Assembly: GCA_950075865.1 (NCBI GenBank) | Contig: CATMVA010000001.1 | Coordinates: forward strand, 124,001-188,000 | Direction: 5' to 3' | DNA length: 64,000 nucleotides | Source of the DNA: an uncultured Oscillospiraceae bacterium | GTDB lineage: Bacteria > Bacillota > Clostridia > Oscillospirales > Oscillospiraceae | In this document: positions 1 to 10,650 of the stretch, in pieces | Position numbering within the stretch: position 1 is the first letter of the stretch | Layout: every line of letters begins with the position of its first letter | Made by a program: the position numbers and the translations under genes | Notes under the pieces: generated by a model | Seen by the model: only the letters and a program-made list of their open reading frames with translations | Database searches by the model: none | What the model was told of the DNA's origin: nothing

Positions 1-152
1 TCCTGCCGGATCTGGGAGGCTGTCAGATTCATAGACTCGCCCAGCGCACTGGACGAGACCCGGACGACCCCAGCCTTCGCAAGATCCGTCAAATGACGGT
101 AATAACGGGGCAAACGCCGAATTACTGCACTGGATACCTTTTCTTTTTTCAT
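1..152 (-). CDS. rex: Redox-sensing transcriptional repressor Rex, N-terminal part (cut by window edge)
   Basis: Only the first 50 or so codons are present; the rest lies beyond the left edge. The ATG at 150-152 follows a clear AGGTGGG ribosome binding site. The translated start (MKKEKVSSAVIRRLPRYYRH, followed by LTDLAKAGVVRVSSSALGE and SQIRQD) matches the winged-helix DNA-binding domain of Rex, including the typical RLPRYYR helix and the QIRKD-like end of the recognition helix. Rex proteins sense the NADH/NAD+ ratio through a C-terminal Rossmann domain and repress fermentation genes. That domain cannot be seen here. The gene has its own promoter just downstream of ligA. Confidence 0.88.
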   Translation of the reverse strand, partial: MKKEKVSSAVIRRLPRYYRHLTDLAKAGVVRVSSSALGESMNLTASQIRQ

Positions 153-190
153 ATGAATTCCCACCTATTTCTCTCGACTTTTGTAAAATA

Positions 191-219
191 AGTCTATCTT
201 ATCTTGAGCGTTTTGTCAA
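191..219 (-). promoter_or_regulatory. Promoter of rex
   Basis: On the minus strand a TTGACA box (214-219) and TAGACT (191-196) are separated by 17 bp, 40 bp upstream of the rex ATG. It lies immediately after the ligA stop codon, so rex appears to be transcribed separately from the ligA operon. Confidence 0.6.
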
Positions 220-228
220 CGTATAGCT

Positions 229-2864
<2,636 letters not shown>

Positions 2865-2865
2865 A

Positions 2866-3537
2866 TCATTGGTTTAGGTTCAGGTAAGTCTGGGGCACCT
2901 GTCCCACGATTACAGTCTCCGCCACACACACCGGGACGGCTAAGGTCACCGTCTCGACCCCGCCAGGAAAAAGTAGTCTGGCCGTGATGGTCACATCCAG
3001 CAGAATACGGTGCAGCGTCTGATTGATCCCAGCCGCCAAAAACTCATTGCGATAGTTTCCTTCGGCCGAGGCCACCGAAAGCACCTGGACCGGCATCCGA
3101 GGCCCCAGCGCAGAAAGGAAATCCACTCCGGTCAAAACGCCGAACGGGATCCCCAAGGAATCTCCGTCAAGGTTTTCCACTTGTCGAACTGTGCTGTTCA
3201 GAATCTGGACCCGCAATTTGTTGAGGCGCAACGTATCTGCAGACAGGGTCGTAATCTCCCCCAACTGCCCGGTACGAAACTGGACCAGATCTCCATAGGA
3301 CACCCCTACTGTCTCAAATGCGTCGGCCACAGCCTGATTGGAAATGGCTGTAAGCCGGTTGAGGAGTTTTGTCTCAGTAATGGCGATCAGCTGGGGCCGC
3401 ATCATGGCATCAAAGCCGTGAATCAGCAGCAACGCCAGAACAAGACCGGCTAGGATCGCAAGAAATAACTGCGGCCGTTCTCCCCTCCCCATCCGGATAG
3501 GACGGTATATGATGGCTCTCAATGACCGTCTTCGCAT
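2866..3537 (-). CDS. yunB: Sporulation protein YunB (223 aa)
   Basis: The protein begins with a basic stretch and one membrane-spanning segment (about residues 20-40, LFLAILAGLVLALLLIHGF). The conserved YunB region follows: GVSYGDLVQF, LRLNKLR, IPFGVLTGVDFLSALGPRMP, INQTLHRILLDV and a C-terminal ETVIVGQVPQTYLNL. YunB is a mother-cell protein of Bacillus (SigmaE regulon) needed for efficient sporulation; its exact activity is unknown. The start at 3535-3537 follows GGAGGTGAGACT. The ribosome binding site lies in the loop of a perfect 11-bp inverted repeat (3533-3567) whose right arm contains the ATG. Confidence 0.88.
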   Translation of the reverse strand: MRRRSLRAIIYRPIRMGRGERPQLFLAILAGLVLALLLIHGFDAMMRPQLIAITETKLLNRLTAISNQAVADAFETVGVSYGDLVQFRTGQLGEITTLSADTLRLNKLRVQILNSTVRQVENLDGDSLGIPFGVLTGVDFLSALGPRMPVQVLSVASAEGNYRNEFLAAGINQTLHRILLDVTITARLLFPGGVETVTLAVPVCVAETVIVGQVPQTYLNLNQ

Positions 3538-3567
3538 AGTCTCACCTCCGTAAGAGGAGACTATGCG
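3533..3567 (-). promoter_or_regulatory. Hairpin enclosing the yunB ribosome binding site
   Basis: The arms CGCATAGTCTC and GAGACTATGCG are perfectly complementary (11 bp) around a 13-nt loop. In the leftward mRNA the loop displays GGAGG, while the start codon is buried in the stem. There is no U-tract, so it is not a normal terminator. Confidence 0.6.
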
Positions 3568-3581
3568 GAAATACAGATGTC

Positions 3582-4829
3582 CTATGCCAGAAGGGCCTCC
3601 ACCGCCAGCATGATCCCCAGCTTCCCCGATTCGTAGGTAAGACCTCCCTGCAGGTAAGCCGCATAGGGTTCCCGCATAGGTCCGTCGCAAGAAAGCTCAA
3701 TAGAAGATCCCTGAATGAAGGCTCCGGCAGCCATGATGACCGGAGTATCATAACCCGGCATATCCCAGGGCTCTGGTGTAACATAAGAGTCCACCGGTGC
3801 CCCCATCTGGATCCCCCGGCAGAACTTTTTCAAAGCCTCTGGTTCTCCAAAACGAATCATCTGAATGATGTCGTAGCGGATCTGCGTGGAGACCGGATCA
3901 GTGTCATAGCCCAAAAGCTCCATCATCCGAGCGGCAAACAGCGCAGTCTTGACAGCCTGGGCAGTCACATGGGGGGCAAGGAAAAGTCCTTGGTAGAGAC
4001 TGCGGTTATTACCTAACGTGGCCCCACACTCTTTCCCGATGCCGGGAACCGTAAGGCGCATGGCGGCGCTCTCCACAAGGTCGTGTCGGCCGACCAGATA
4101 GCCGCCCATGGGAGCCAACCCGCCCCCAGGATTCTTAATCAGGGAGCCCATCACCAGATCGGCTCCCACCTCGGTGGGCTCTGTGGTTTCCACAAACTCA
4201 CCATAGCAATTATCTACCAGGATGGCCACATCCCGCCGGATGCTGTGAATAGCGTCGCAGATAGCCCCGATCTCGGCCACCGAAAGGGATGCCCTTGTGG
4301 CGTAGCCCCGGGAACGCTGAATCACCGCCGCCTTCACTGCAGGCCTCTGTACGGCCCTGGAAATAGCCTCCAGATCAGGTTTCCCCTCGTCAGTTAACTC
4401 CACCTGGCTGTATCCAATGCCGTAAGACTTGAGAGAACCTGGCGCATCACCGGTAAGCCCGATCACACTCTGGATGGTGTCATAGGGGGCCCCCGTCACA
4501 TAGAGCAGGGTCTCCCCTGGCTTCACCGCTCCGTACAGGGCGCAGGTGATAGCGTGGGTACCGTTAACAAACTGAAGGCGTACCAAGGCATCCTCTGTGT
4601 GGAAAATCTGGGCGTAGATCTCCTCCAGCGCGTCCCGACCAATATCGTCATAGCCATAGCCAGTGGTACCGGAAAAATAGCTCTCAGCCACCCGGTGGGT
4701 CTGGAATGCATCCAGAACCTTCTCTGTGTTGGCCTGAGCAATGGCATCCACCTTGGAAAAGGCCTCCCGCAGATCCTTCTCAGCCTGCTGGACCAAGGCC
4801 CGAGTGCGCTCACTTATCTGTAAAGGCAT
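3582..4829 (-). CDS. PLP-dependent lyase of the methionine gamma-lyase / aluminium-resistance (YnbB) family (415 aa)
   Basis: This is a fold-type I PLP enzyme. The glycine-rich cofactor region (FVNGTHAITCALYGA), an aspartate segment (VAILVDNCYGEFVE) and the likely PLP-lysine region (MGSLIKNPGGGLAPMGGYL) are visible. The family (PF06838) is annotated either as methionine gamma-lyase-like or aluminium resistance protein; substrate and role are not settled. It sits between the third M42 peptidase and yunB within the operon, with a 35-bp gap upstream. YnbB-like genes are common beside cell-division or sporulation genes in Firmicutes. Confidence 0.87.
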   Translation of the reverse strand: MPLQISERTRALVQQAEKDLREAFSKVDAIAQANTEKVLDAFQTHRVAESYFSGTTGYGYDDIGRDALEEIYAQIFHTEDALVRLQFVNGTHAITCALYGAVKPGETLLYVTGAPYDTIQSVIGLTGDAPGSLKSYGIGYSQVELTDEGKPDLEAISRAVQRPAVKAAVIQRSRGYATRASLSVAEIGAICDAIHSIRRDVAILVDNCYGEFVETTEPTEVGADLVMGSLIKNPGGGLAPMGGYLVGRHDLVESAAMRLTVPGIGKECGATLGNNRSLYQGLFLAPHVTAQAVKTALFAARMMELLGYDTDPVSTQIRYDIIQMIRFGEPEALKKFCRGIQMGAPVDSYVTPEPWDMPGYDTPVIMAAGAFIQGSSIELSCDGPMREPYAAYLQGGLTYESGKLGIMLAVEALLA

Positions 4830-4864
4830 TTATATTCACAACCCTTTTGTTCAAGAGATTATGA

Positions 4865-5848
4865 TCAGTCCAGATCGGCCTCCGCAAAAGCCTGGATCAG
4901 GTCGGCTGTCGCTTCCACATCCTTCTTTTCCACCATCTCCACAGGAGAGTGGGTATACCGGCAGGGGACTGATACACCACCGGTGCAAACGCCACCACGA
5001 GAACTGTAAATGGCTCCGGCATCGGTGCCGCCGGCCCGGAGCACGTCCAGAGTCGCAGGAATATGCTTCTCTTTGGCTAGCACCTCCAACTTCTTAACCA
5101 TCTGAGGGTGACAGATTACCGAACGGTCCATGACCTTGATGGCGGCGCCATCTCCCAACTTACAGTTACCCACTTTCTTCTCGTCCCCCACCGTGATATC
5201 CACGGCAATGCCGTATTGGGGATCGATTCCATAAGTGGCCGGACCCGCCCCCCGGAGTCCCAACTCCTCCTGTACGGTAAAAACGAAATACACATCGTTT
5301 TTCGTCCCTTTCATCTCTTCCAGGGCCATCAAGAGAGCGACACAGCAGATCCGGTTGTCCAGATAGGGAGAGCTGATCCGCTCCCCCAGGAGCAGAGCAG
5401 GCGCGTCATAGACAGCTGTATCTCCCAGCTTGACCTGCTTTTCGGCATCCTCCCTGCTCTTGGCGCCGATGTCAATATAGAGGTCGTTGAGGGTCAGCTT
5501 CTTCTCATCAGCCTCATCATCCGCGGCAATGACACCCTTTACACCGTTTTTGAAGCGGACGGGAGTGTAAATGCAGGCATAGGGATCCAGCCCACCCAGA
5601 CGACCAAACCGCAGCTTTCCGTCTTCCTCGACAAAGCTGACAATAAAGCCGATAGAATCCATGTGGGCGGCGAACATGATCCGTGGGCCATTCCCCTTTT
5701 TGTGTACGATCAGGTTACCCATCACGTCCCGACGGATGTCATCCGCGTACGGACGGGCCAGGGCTTCGATGGCGTCAGCCACTCCGCTCTCATCCCCGGA
5801 GGGACCATGGCAGGCATTGATGGTGGTCAACGTTTTCAAAATATCCAT
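4865..5848 (-). CDS. M42-family metallo-aminopeptidase, copy 1 (327 aa)
   Basis: This is a cytosolic dinuclear-zinc aminopeptidase of the glutamyl aminopeptidase / TET / FrvX family. Metal and catalytic positions are visible in order: H in AAHMDSIGF, bridging D in SPYLDNRICC, EE in TVQEELGLRG, D in IAVDITVGD and the last H in RYTHSPVEM. The ATG at 5846-5848 is preferred over an upstream TTG because it follows GAGGAGG at 7 nt spacing. It lies 2 bp after the stop codon of copy 2. Confidence 0.92.
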   Translation of the reverse strand: MDILKTLTTINACHGPSGDESGVADAIEALARPYADDIRRDVMGNLIVHKKGNGPRIMFAAHMDSIGFIVSFVEEDGKLRFGRLGGLDPYACIYTPVRFKNGVKGVIAADDEADEKKLTLNDLYIDIGAKSREDAEKQVKLGDTAVYDAPALLLGERISSPYLDNRICCVALLMALEEMKGTKNDVYFVFTVQEELGLRGAGPATYGIDPQYGIAVDITVGDEKKVGNCKLGDGAAIKVMDRSVICHPQMVKKLEVLAKEKHIPATLDVLRAGGTDAGAIYSSRGGVCTGGVSVPCRYTHSPVEMVEKKDVEATADLIQAFAEADLD

Positions 5849-5850
5849 GT

Positions 5851-6882
5851 TCAAACCTCCTCGGCGGCCACAGCATTGATAAAGAGCCTGGCCAGCTTAT
5901 GTATATTCTCAAAATCACGGATGCAAGCCACGCTGGACGGGGCATGGAGATACCGTACAGCGGCGCTCATGACCGCGGTACGAACACCCTCTTTGCTCCG
6001 CTGGATAGCCCGGGCATCATTTCCGCCGGCAATCATGTGTTTGGTCTGCCAGGGGATATTGTTTTCCTCGGCCAGGGTCCGAATCAATTCGTAGAGTCTC
6101 CGGTCGGCCACAGAACCATTGTCCATAAAAGGTACTACCGGACCTTTGCCCAGATCACAGACCCTCTTGTAGCCCTTCACTCCCGCCAGATCGGTGGCGG
6201 TGGTAGTCTCCAGGATCAAGGCGATCTTGGGTGTGACCGAAAAGCCTACACCCATCGCGCCCTTACAGCCGATCTCTTCCTGGACGGTGAAGGCAAATGT
6301 GCAGTCCATGGGCAGCTCCTCCTTGAGAAGCTCCAGCATGATGGCGCAGCCAAGCCGGTCATCTATGGCCTTGGCTTTGATAAATCCGTCTCCGAATTCG
6401 ACCACATCGCTGACAAAGGACACATAGTCCCCCGGAGAGACCAGCTTTTCAGCTTCCTCCTTATTCCCAGCACCGATGTCAATGCTCATGTCCTTGACCT
6501 CAGGGATCCCTTTTCGCTCCTCCGCGGTGGTCAGATGAATGGGCTTCAGACCGATAATGCCGGGGATTTTCTTCTCTCCAACGGCCACCGGCTTGCCCAG
6601 CAGCACCCGGCGGTCAACACCGCCCACGCAGGAGAACTGCAGGTCTCCGTTGGATGAAATACTTTGAATGATCATGCCCACCTCATCCATGTGGGCGGCC
6701 AGCATCAGCTTGTTTCCAGTGGCCTTTTTCCCTTTTTTGAAGGCAATCACATTGCCCAGAGCGTCCACCCGGACTTCGTCGGTAAAGGAAGCTGCCTTCT
6801 CCCTAATATAGTCCCGGACCTGGTCCTCACAGCCTGAAGGTCCATCCAGAAGACACAACTCTTTTACAGTGTCGATCAGCAT
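5851..6882 (-). CDS. M42-family metallo-aminopeptidase, copy 2 (343 aa)
   Basis: It belongs to the same family as its two neighbours. It keeps AAHMDEVGM, IDDRLGC, TVQEEIGCKG, ILETTTATD (Glu in place of Asp at the fourth metal position, as in several M42 members) and YLHAPSSV. Its AGGNDARAIQ segment replaces the GGTDAGAIY of copy 1. The ATG overlaps the end of copy 3 by 7 bp and follows AAAGGAGG. The differences in the pocket-lining segment suggest a different peptide preference from copy 1; this is inference. Confidence 0.92.
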   Translation of the reverse strand: MLIDTVKELCLLDGPSGCEDQVRDYIREKAASFTDEVRVDALGNVIAFKKGKKATGNKLMLAAHMDEVGMIIQSISSNGDLQFSCVGGVDRRVLLGKPVAVGEKKIPGIIGLKPIHLTTAEERKGIPEVKDMSIDIGAGNKEEAEKLVSPGDYVSFVSDVVEFGDGFIKAKAIDDRLGCAIMLELLKEELPMDCTFAFTVQEEIGCKGAMGVGFSVTPKIALILETTTATDLAGVKGYKRVCDLGKGPVVPFMDNGSVADRRLYELIRTLAEENNIPWQTKHMIAGGNDARAIQRSKEGVRTAVMSAAVRYLHAPSSVACIRDFENIHKLARLFINAVAAEEV

Positions 6883-7919
6883 ACCTGTTCAGCCTCCTTT
6901 CCCAGGTTCTCCGCAAAGGAGGCCAGTAGTTTGGCAGTCTGCTCAATATCCCCCAGATCAATGATCTCCACCGGCGTGTGCATGTACTTCAGGGGCAGAG
7001 ACACGATGGCGGTGGCAATACCCTCCCGGGCTGTTTGGAAATCATCACCATTTGTTCCGGTGTAGCCCGACAGGATCTCTACCTTGTAGGGAATCTTCTG
7101 TTCCGTTGCCTTTATTTGCAATCGACTGGACATCCCTCGGGGGATCACAGGCCCGACGCCGATAGCCGGTCCGGAACCAAGCTCACAAGGCACCTGGCTC
7201 TCGGACAACCCGGCGGACCGGGCGAAGGTCACATCAACAGCTATGCACCAGTTGGGCATCAGGGCAAAGGCTGCCGTTTTTGCACCCCAGCCGCCGACCT
7301 CCTCACAGACCGAACCCAAAATACAGATATCCACATCCCGGTCGATCTCCTTCAGAAGCTCCAGCGTCCGGAGCAAGGCGACAAAGCAGGACCGATCGTC
7401 CAGAGACTTGGAGCACACCCGAGCTCCGCTCAGCTCCATAAAGGGCTGCCGGAACACGATGGGCGTTCCCACGGGGACATTCTTTTGGGCTTCCTCCTGC
7501 GTCATTCCTATATCAATACCTAACTCCTCAATGGGGGTAGCCTTATCGGCATCCCCCTCCTTCTGCACATGGGGAGCCAAACAAGAGATCACGCCAAAAA
7601 TGGGCGGCTCGGTGCACACAATGACCTCCCGATCGGCCAGCAGCCGGGAATCCACCCCACCCACATTTCGGAATCGGAGAAAACCATCCTCCATATCAGC
7701 TACCGCAAAGCCTACCTCATCCAAGTGGGCATCCAGCAGAAGGGTCTTGGCTCCCGGTTTCCCACAACGGAGAAACCCAACCACGTTTCCGGCCGCATCG
7801 GTACGAACTTCATCCACCAGCGACTCCATCAGCTCCGCCGCCACCTGGGCCGCAGGTGCCTCAAAACCGGAGGGCGCACGCCGGGAACAGAGCTTTTTCA
7901 ATGCCTCTTTTACATCCAT
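6876..7919 (-). CDS. M42-family metallo-aminopeptidase, copy 3 (347 aa)
   Basis: This is the first and most divergent of the three. It has LDAHLDEVGF, KSLDDRSCFVALL, SVCEEVGGWGA, CIAVDVTFARS and KYMHTPVEII; the usual GGTDA segment reads GYTGTNGDDFQ. All metal ligands appear intact, so it should be active. It starts 14 bp after murD, with AAGGGAAGTGA before the ATG. M42 enzymes form tetrahedral dodecamers; three adjacent paralogues could assemble as homo- or mixed oligomers, which sequence cannot decide. Confidence 0.9.
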   Translation of the reverse strand: MDVKEALKKLCSRRAPSGFEAPAAQVAAELMESLVDEVRTDAAGNVVGFLRCGKPGAKTLLLDAHLDEVGFAVADMEDGFLRFRNVGGVDSRLLADREVIVCTEPPIFGVISCLAPHVQKEGDADKATPIEELGIDIGMTQEEAQKNVPVGTPIVFRQPFMELSGARVCSKSLDDRSCFVALLRTLELLKEIDRDVDICILGSVCEEVGGWGAKTAAFALMPNWCIAVDVTFARSAGLSESQVPCELGSGPAIGVGPVIPRGMSSRLQIKATEQKIPYKVEILSGYTGTNGDDFQTAREGIATAIVSLPLKYMHTPVEIIDLGDIEQTAKLLASFAENLGKEAEQVC

Positions 7920-7933
7920 TGGATCACTTCCCT

Positions 7934-9331
7934 TTACTGATCAAAATTTCGTACGATTCGTTTAAAAGTCTCTCCCCGCTCCACAAAATTCTTAAACCGG
8001 TCGAAGGAGGCACAGGCCGGAGATAGAATGACCACATCTCCCTTTTGTGCCACCCGGTGAGCTTCCGCTACCGCATCTTCAAAAGCGTGGAACTCCCGGA
8101 TATCAGGTTCCCCTGCTCGATACTGGAGGGCTGACTCCACTGCAGAGCGAATCTTGGAGGAGGTATCCCCTGTTAGGATCAAATACTTTACATGCTCTAC
8201 AATCACAGGGCCAAGATCATCAAATGGGATGTGTTTGTCGTATCCGCCGGCAATCAGGATGACCTTTTCAGGGAAGCACTTGAGACCCGCCATGGTCCGG
8301 GTGGGGCTGGAAGCGATGGAGTCGTTATAGTACCGGACCCCATCCAGTTCCCGCACCAGCTCAATGCGGTGCTCTACGCCGCCAAAAGAGGATGCAAAAG
8401 CCCGGATGGTCTCGTCCTTCACCAGTCCGTTCACCGCTCCAATGGCGGCCATATAGTTTTCCACATTATGGTCTCCAGGCAACAGAATATCCCTGCAGGG
8501 CAATACCGCCCGTTCTCCCCCGCTGTCCCGGACCCAGATGGTGCCGTCCCGGAGGAAGATTGCGTCCCCCTCAGGCTCCTCCCTGCGGCTGAACAAGGTG
8601 ACCTTTCCCTTGGCTACGGGGACAAAGGAACGGGTAATGTCATTGTCGTTGTTGAGGATCACCCGGTCGGATACGCTCTGGTGAAGGAAAATATTCTCCT
8701 TGGCTGAGATATACTCTCCCATAGACTTGTGAACATCCAGGTGGTTAGGAGCCAGATTGGTGACCACAGCGATATGAGGACTTAAGTCCATGGTCATCAA
8801 CTGGAAAGAGGAAAGCTCCACTACGGCAAAATCCGTAGGCTCCATCATCCCTGCGTCGGACAACAGGGGCTTTCCGATATTGCCGCCCAGATAGACATTT
8901 TTCCCCTCGGCCTTCAGCAACTTGGCTATGATTGTTGTGGTGGTGGTCTTTCCGTCACTTCCCGTGACCGCGATGATAGGACAGGGGCAAACCTGGAAAA
9001 AGACTTCCATCTCCGAAGTAAGCACACTCCCCCGTTCCACGGCAGCTGTCAGCTGGGGTAGATCGGGCCGGAGCCCAGGGGTACGGAAAATCACATCCTG
9101 TCCCTTCAGATACTCCAGATAGTCCTCTCCCAGACGGATAGAGGCGCCAAGACTCTCCAGCTCCTCGATCTGTCCGCCGAACTCCTCCCGGGTACGCTTG
9201 TCACAGGCCGTGACCTTTGCCCCGGCCCGGAGAAGAAGATGGATCAGTGGGGTATTGGATACCCCGATCCCCAGCACGGCGACCCGTTTTCCCACCATGC
9301 TGTTCAGATATTCTCGAATGGTGCCGCTCAT
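7934..9331 (-). CDS. murD: UDP-N-acetylmuramoyl-L-alanine--D-glutamate ligase MurD (465 aa)
   Basis: This cytosolic peptidoglycan precursor enzyme adds D-Glu to UDP-MurNAc-Ala. The N-terminal Rossmann-like domain (VAVLGIGVSNTPLIHLLL) is followed by the Mur ligase ATP loop (AVTGSDGKTTTTTI). Further on are the central-domain motifs HLDVHKSMGEY and GVEHRIELV, then the C-terminal RYYNDSIASSPT and ILSPACASFDRFKNF signatures. The ATG at 9329-9331 is used because it follows GGAGGAGGT at 8 nt; an in-frame upstream codon lies too close to the -10 box to be the start. It heads the long leftward operon and lies divergent from rnpB. Finding murD outside a dcw cluster is unusual but not unique in this group. 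Confidence 0.96.
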   Translation of the reverse strand: MSGTIREYLNSMVGKRVAVLGIGVSNTPLIHLLLRAGAKVTACDKRTREEFGGQIEELESLGASIRLGEDYLEYLKGQDVIFRTPGLRPDLPQLTAAVERGSVLTSEMEVFFQVCPCPIIAVTGSDGKTTTTTIIAKLLKAEGKNVYLGGNIGKPLLSDAGMMEPTDFAVVELSSFQLMTMDLSPHIAVVTNLAPNHLDVHKSMGEYISAKENIFLHQSVSDRVILNNDNDITRSFVPVAKGKVTLFSRREEPEGDAIFLRDGTIWVRDSGGERAVLPCRDILLPGDHNVENYMAAIGAVNGLVKDETIRAFASSFGGVEHRIELVRELDGVRYYNDSIASSPTRTMAGLKCFPEKVILIAGGYDKHIPFDDLGPVIVEHVKYLILTGDTSSKIRSAVESALQYRAGEPDIREFHAFEDAVAEAHRVAQKGDVVILSPACASFDRFKNFVERGETFKRIVRNFDQ

Positions 9332-9368
9332 AGAGGGTGACCTCCTCCATCGAAGAAATTTCTCCAAC

Positions 9369-9397
9369 ATTATACATCATCCAGATAGAGATTTCAA
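9369..9397 (-). promoter_or_regulatory. Promoter of the murD operon
   Basis: TTGAAA (392-397 of this kilobase, minus strand) and a consensus TATAAT are 17 bp apart, about 37 bp upstream of the murD ATG. No other clear promoter is seen until rex, so it may drive murD to ligA. Confidence 0.72.
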
Positions 9398-9408
9398 CGA
9401 AAACAGGT

Positions 9409-9437
9409 TTGACTTTACCTCTGAAATAAGATAAAAT
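9409..9437 (+). promoter_or_regulatory. Promoter of rnpB
   Basis: TTGACT and TAAAAT are separated by 17 bp, ending 6 bp before the inferred 5' end of the RNase P RNA. It is back-to-back with the murD promoter. Confidence 0.75.
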
Positions 9438-9443
9438 AAGCTG

Positions 9444-9788
9444 GCAAGCAAGCTGGGCAGCCGCGCCTACGGGACGAAAGGCCCGTGGGTGAGGAAAGTC
9501 CGGGCTCCACAGGGCAAGGATAACGGGTAACGCCCGCCGGGGGTAACCCCAGGAAAAGTGCAACAGAGATATACCGCCTCATTCGAGGTAAGGGTGGAAA
9601 GGCGAGGTAAGAGCTCACCCGTCTCCCTGGAGACAGGGAGACGCTGTAAACTCTATCCGGAGCAACGCCATGGGAATGCGCAAAGCCGGCCCGGCTGCAT
9701 TCAGGAGGCGGCTTGAGCGTGCCGGCAACGGTACGTCGAGATAGATGGCTGTCTTAAAGGACAGAACCCGGCTTACAGGCTTACTTGC
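9444..9788 (+). ncRNA. rnpB: RNase P RNA, bacterial class A
   Basis: This is the catalytic RNA that matures tRNA 5' ends. The universal core is plainly visible: GAGGAAAGTCCGGGCTCC (CR I), ACAGAGATATACCGCC, GGTAAGGGTGGAAAGGCG with GTAAGAGCTCACC, and near the 3' end GATAGATGGCTGTC followed by ACAGAACCCGGCTTAC. The ends form the P1 helix (GCAAGCAAGC at 9444 with GCTTACTTGC ending at 9788), with a single mismatch. The 3' P15-type element and the overall size fit class A, the ancestral type found in Clostridia, and not the Bacillus type B. A strong terminator follows. Confidence 0.97.
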
Positions 9789-9794
9789 AATGTG

Positions 9795-9825
9795 AAAGGG
9801 CGCCGCTCATACAGCGGCGCCCTTT
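9795..9825. terminator. Bidirectional terminator between rnpB and yebC
   Basis: AAAGGGCGCCGCT pairs perfectly with AGCGGCGCCCTTT around a 5-nt loop. T-rich sequence follows on the plus side, and the opposite side has a short T-run for the convergent yebC. Confidence 0.85.
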
Positions 9826-9854
9826 CTGTATTTTGTTTTCTGGAGGAAAAAAAC

Positions 9855-10583
9855 TCAGTCCTGCTCCCAGTTGTGCCAGACGTTCTGTACGTCGTCGTTG
9901 TCCTCCAACAGCTCCACCAGCTTCTCCATGTTCTTGATATCTTCCTCGGACTCCAACTTCACATAGTTCTGGGGAACCATCTCCACGGCGGCGCTGACAA
10001 AGGTGTAGCCCTTGGCTTCCAGCTTCTCCAGCACAGCGCCAAAGTCATCCGGACTGGTGGTGATCTCGAAGACCTCCTCCTCGGCGCTCATGTCCTCCGC
10101 TCCCGCATCCAAGGCATCCATCATCATGGTATCCTCGTCCAGATCCTCTCTGTCGATAATGATAACGCCCTTCTGGTCAAAGGACCAGGATACACATCCC
10201 GTGGCGCCCAAGCCCTTGCCGTACTTGTCCAACAGGTGCCGGACCTCGGGGGCGGTACGCTGCCGGTTATCGGTCAGCGCGTCCACAATAATGGCCACGC
10301 CTGAAGGACCATAGCCCTCATAGGTAACGCTCTCGTAGCTGTCCGTGCTGCCTGATCCCAGCGCTCGGTCAATGGTGCGCTTGATATTGTCGTTGGGCAT
10401 GTTAGCCGCGCGGGCCTTTGCAATGACTGTAGCCAAACGGGAGTTGTTGGCCGGGTCACCGCTCCCGCCGGTCTTGACCGCCACGATCATCTCTTTGGCG
10501 ATCTTGGTAAAGGTAGCTGAGCGCTTGGCGTCCGCAGCCCCCTTGGTCTTCTGAATGTTATGCCATTTGGAATGTCCCGACAT
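9855..10583 (-). CDS. YebC/PmpR-family DNA-binding protein (242 aa)
   Basis: The N-terminus MSGHSKWHNIQKTKGAADAK is diagnostic for the family (TACO1/YebC), as are the later NMPNDNIKRTIDRA and YEGYGPSGVAIIVD segments. YebC-type proteins were first described as transcription regulators; several members are now known to relieve ribosome stalling on proline-rich stretches. Which role applies here cannot be told from sequence. It is monocistronic between the rnpB terminator and its own promoter. Confidence 0.95.
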   Translation of the reverse strand: MSGHSKWHNIQKTKGAADAKRSATFTKIAKEMIVAVKTGGSGDPANNSRLATVIAKARAANMPNDNIKRTIDRALGSGSTDSYESVTYEGYGPSGVAIIVDALTDNRQRTAPEVRHLLDKYGKGLGATGCVSWSFDQKGVIIIDREDLDEDTMMMDALDAGAEDMSAEEEVFEITTSPDDFGAVLEKLEAKGYTFVSAAVEMVPQNYVKLESEEDIKNMEKLVELLEDNDDVQNVWHNWEQD

Positions 10584-10617
10584 AGTATCGTTCCCTTCTG
10601 AAAAAATTGCTTATTAT

Positions 10618-10646
10618 AGTCTACCATAAGAAAACTGCTTTTGCAA
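10618..10646 (-). promoter_or_regulatory. Candidate promoter of yebC
   Basis: TTGCAA and TAGACT lie 17 bp apart on the minus strand. A TATAAT lies 5 bp further downstream and could be an alternative -10. It is squeezed between yebC and the end of the nif3-like gene. Confidence 0.45.
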
Positions 10647-10650
10647 CCAT

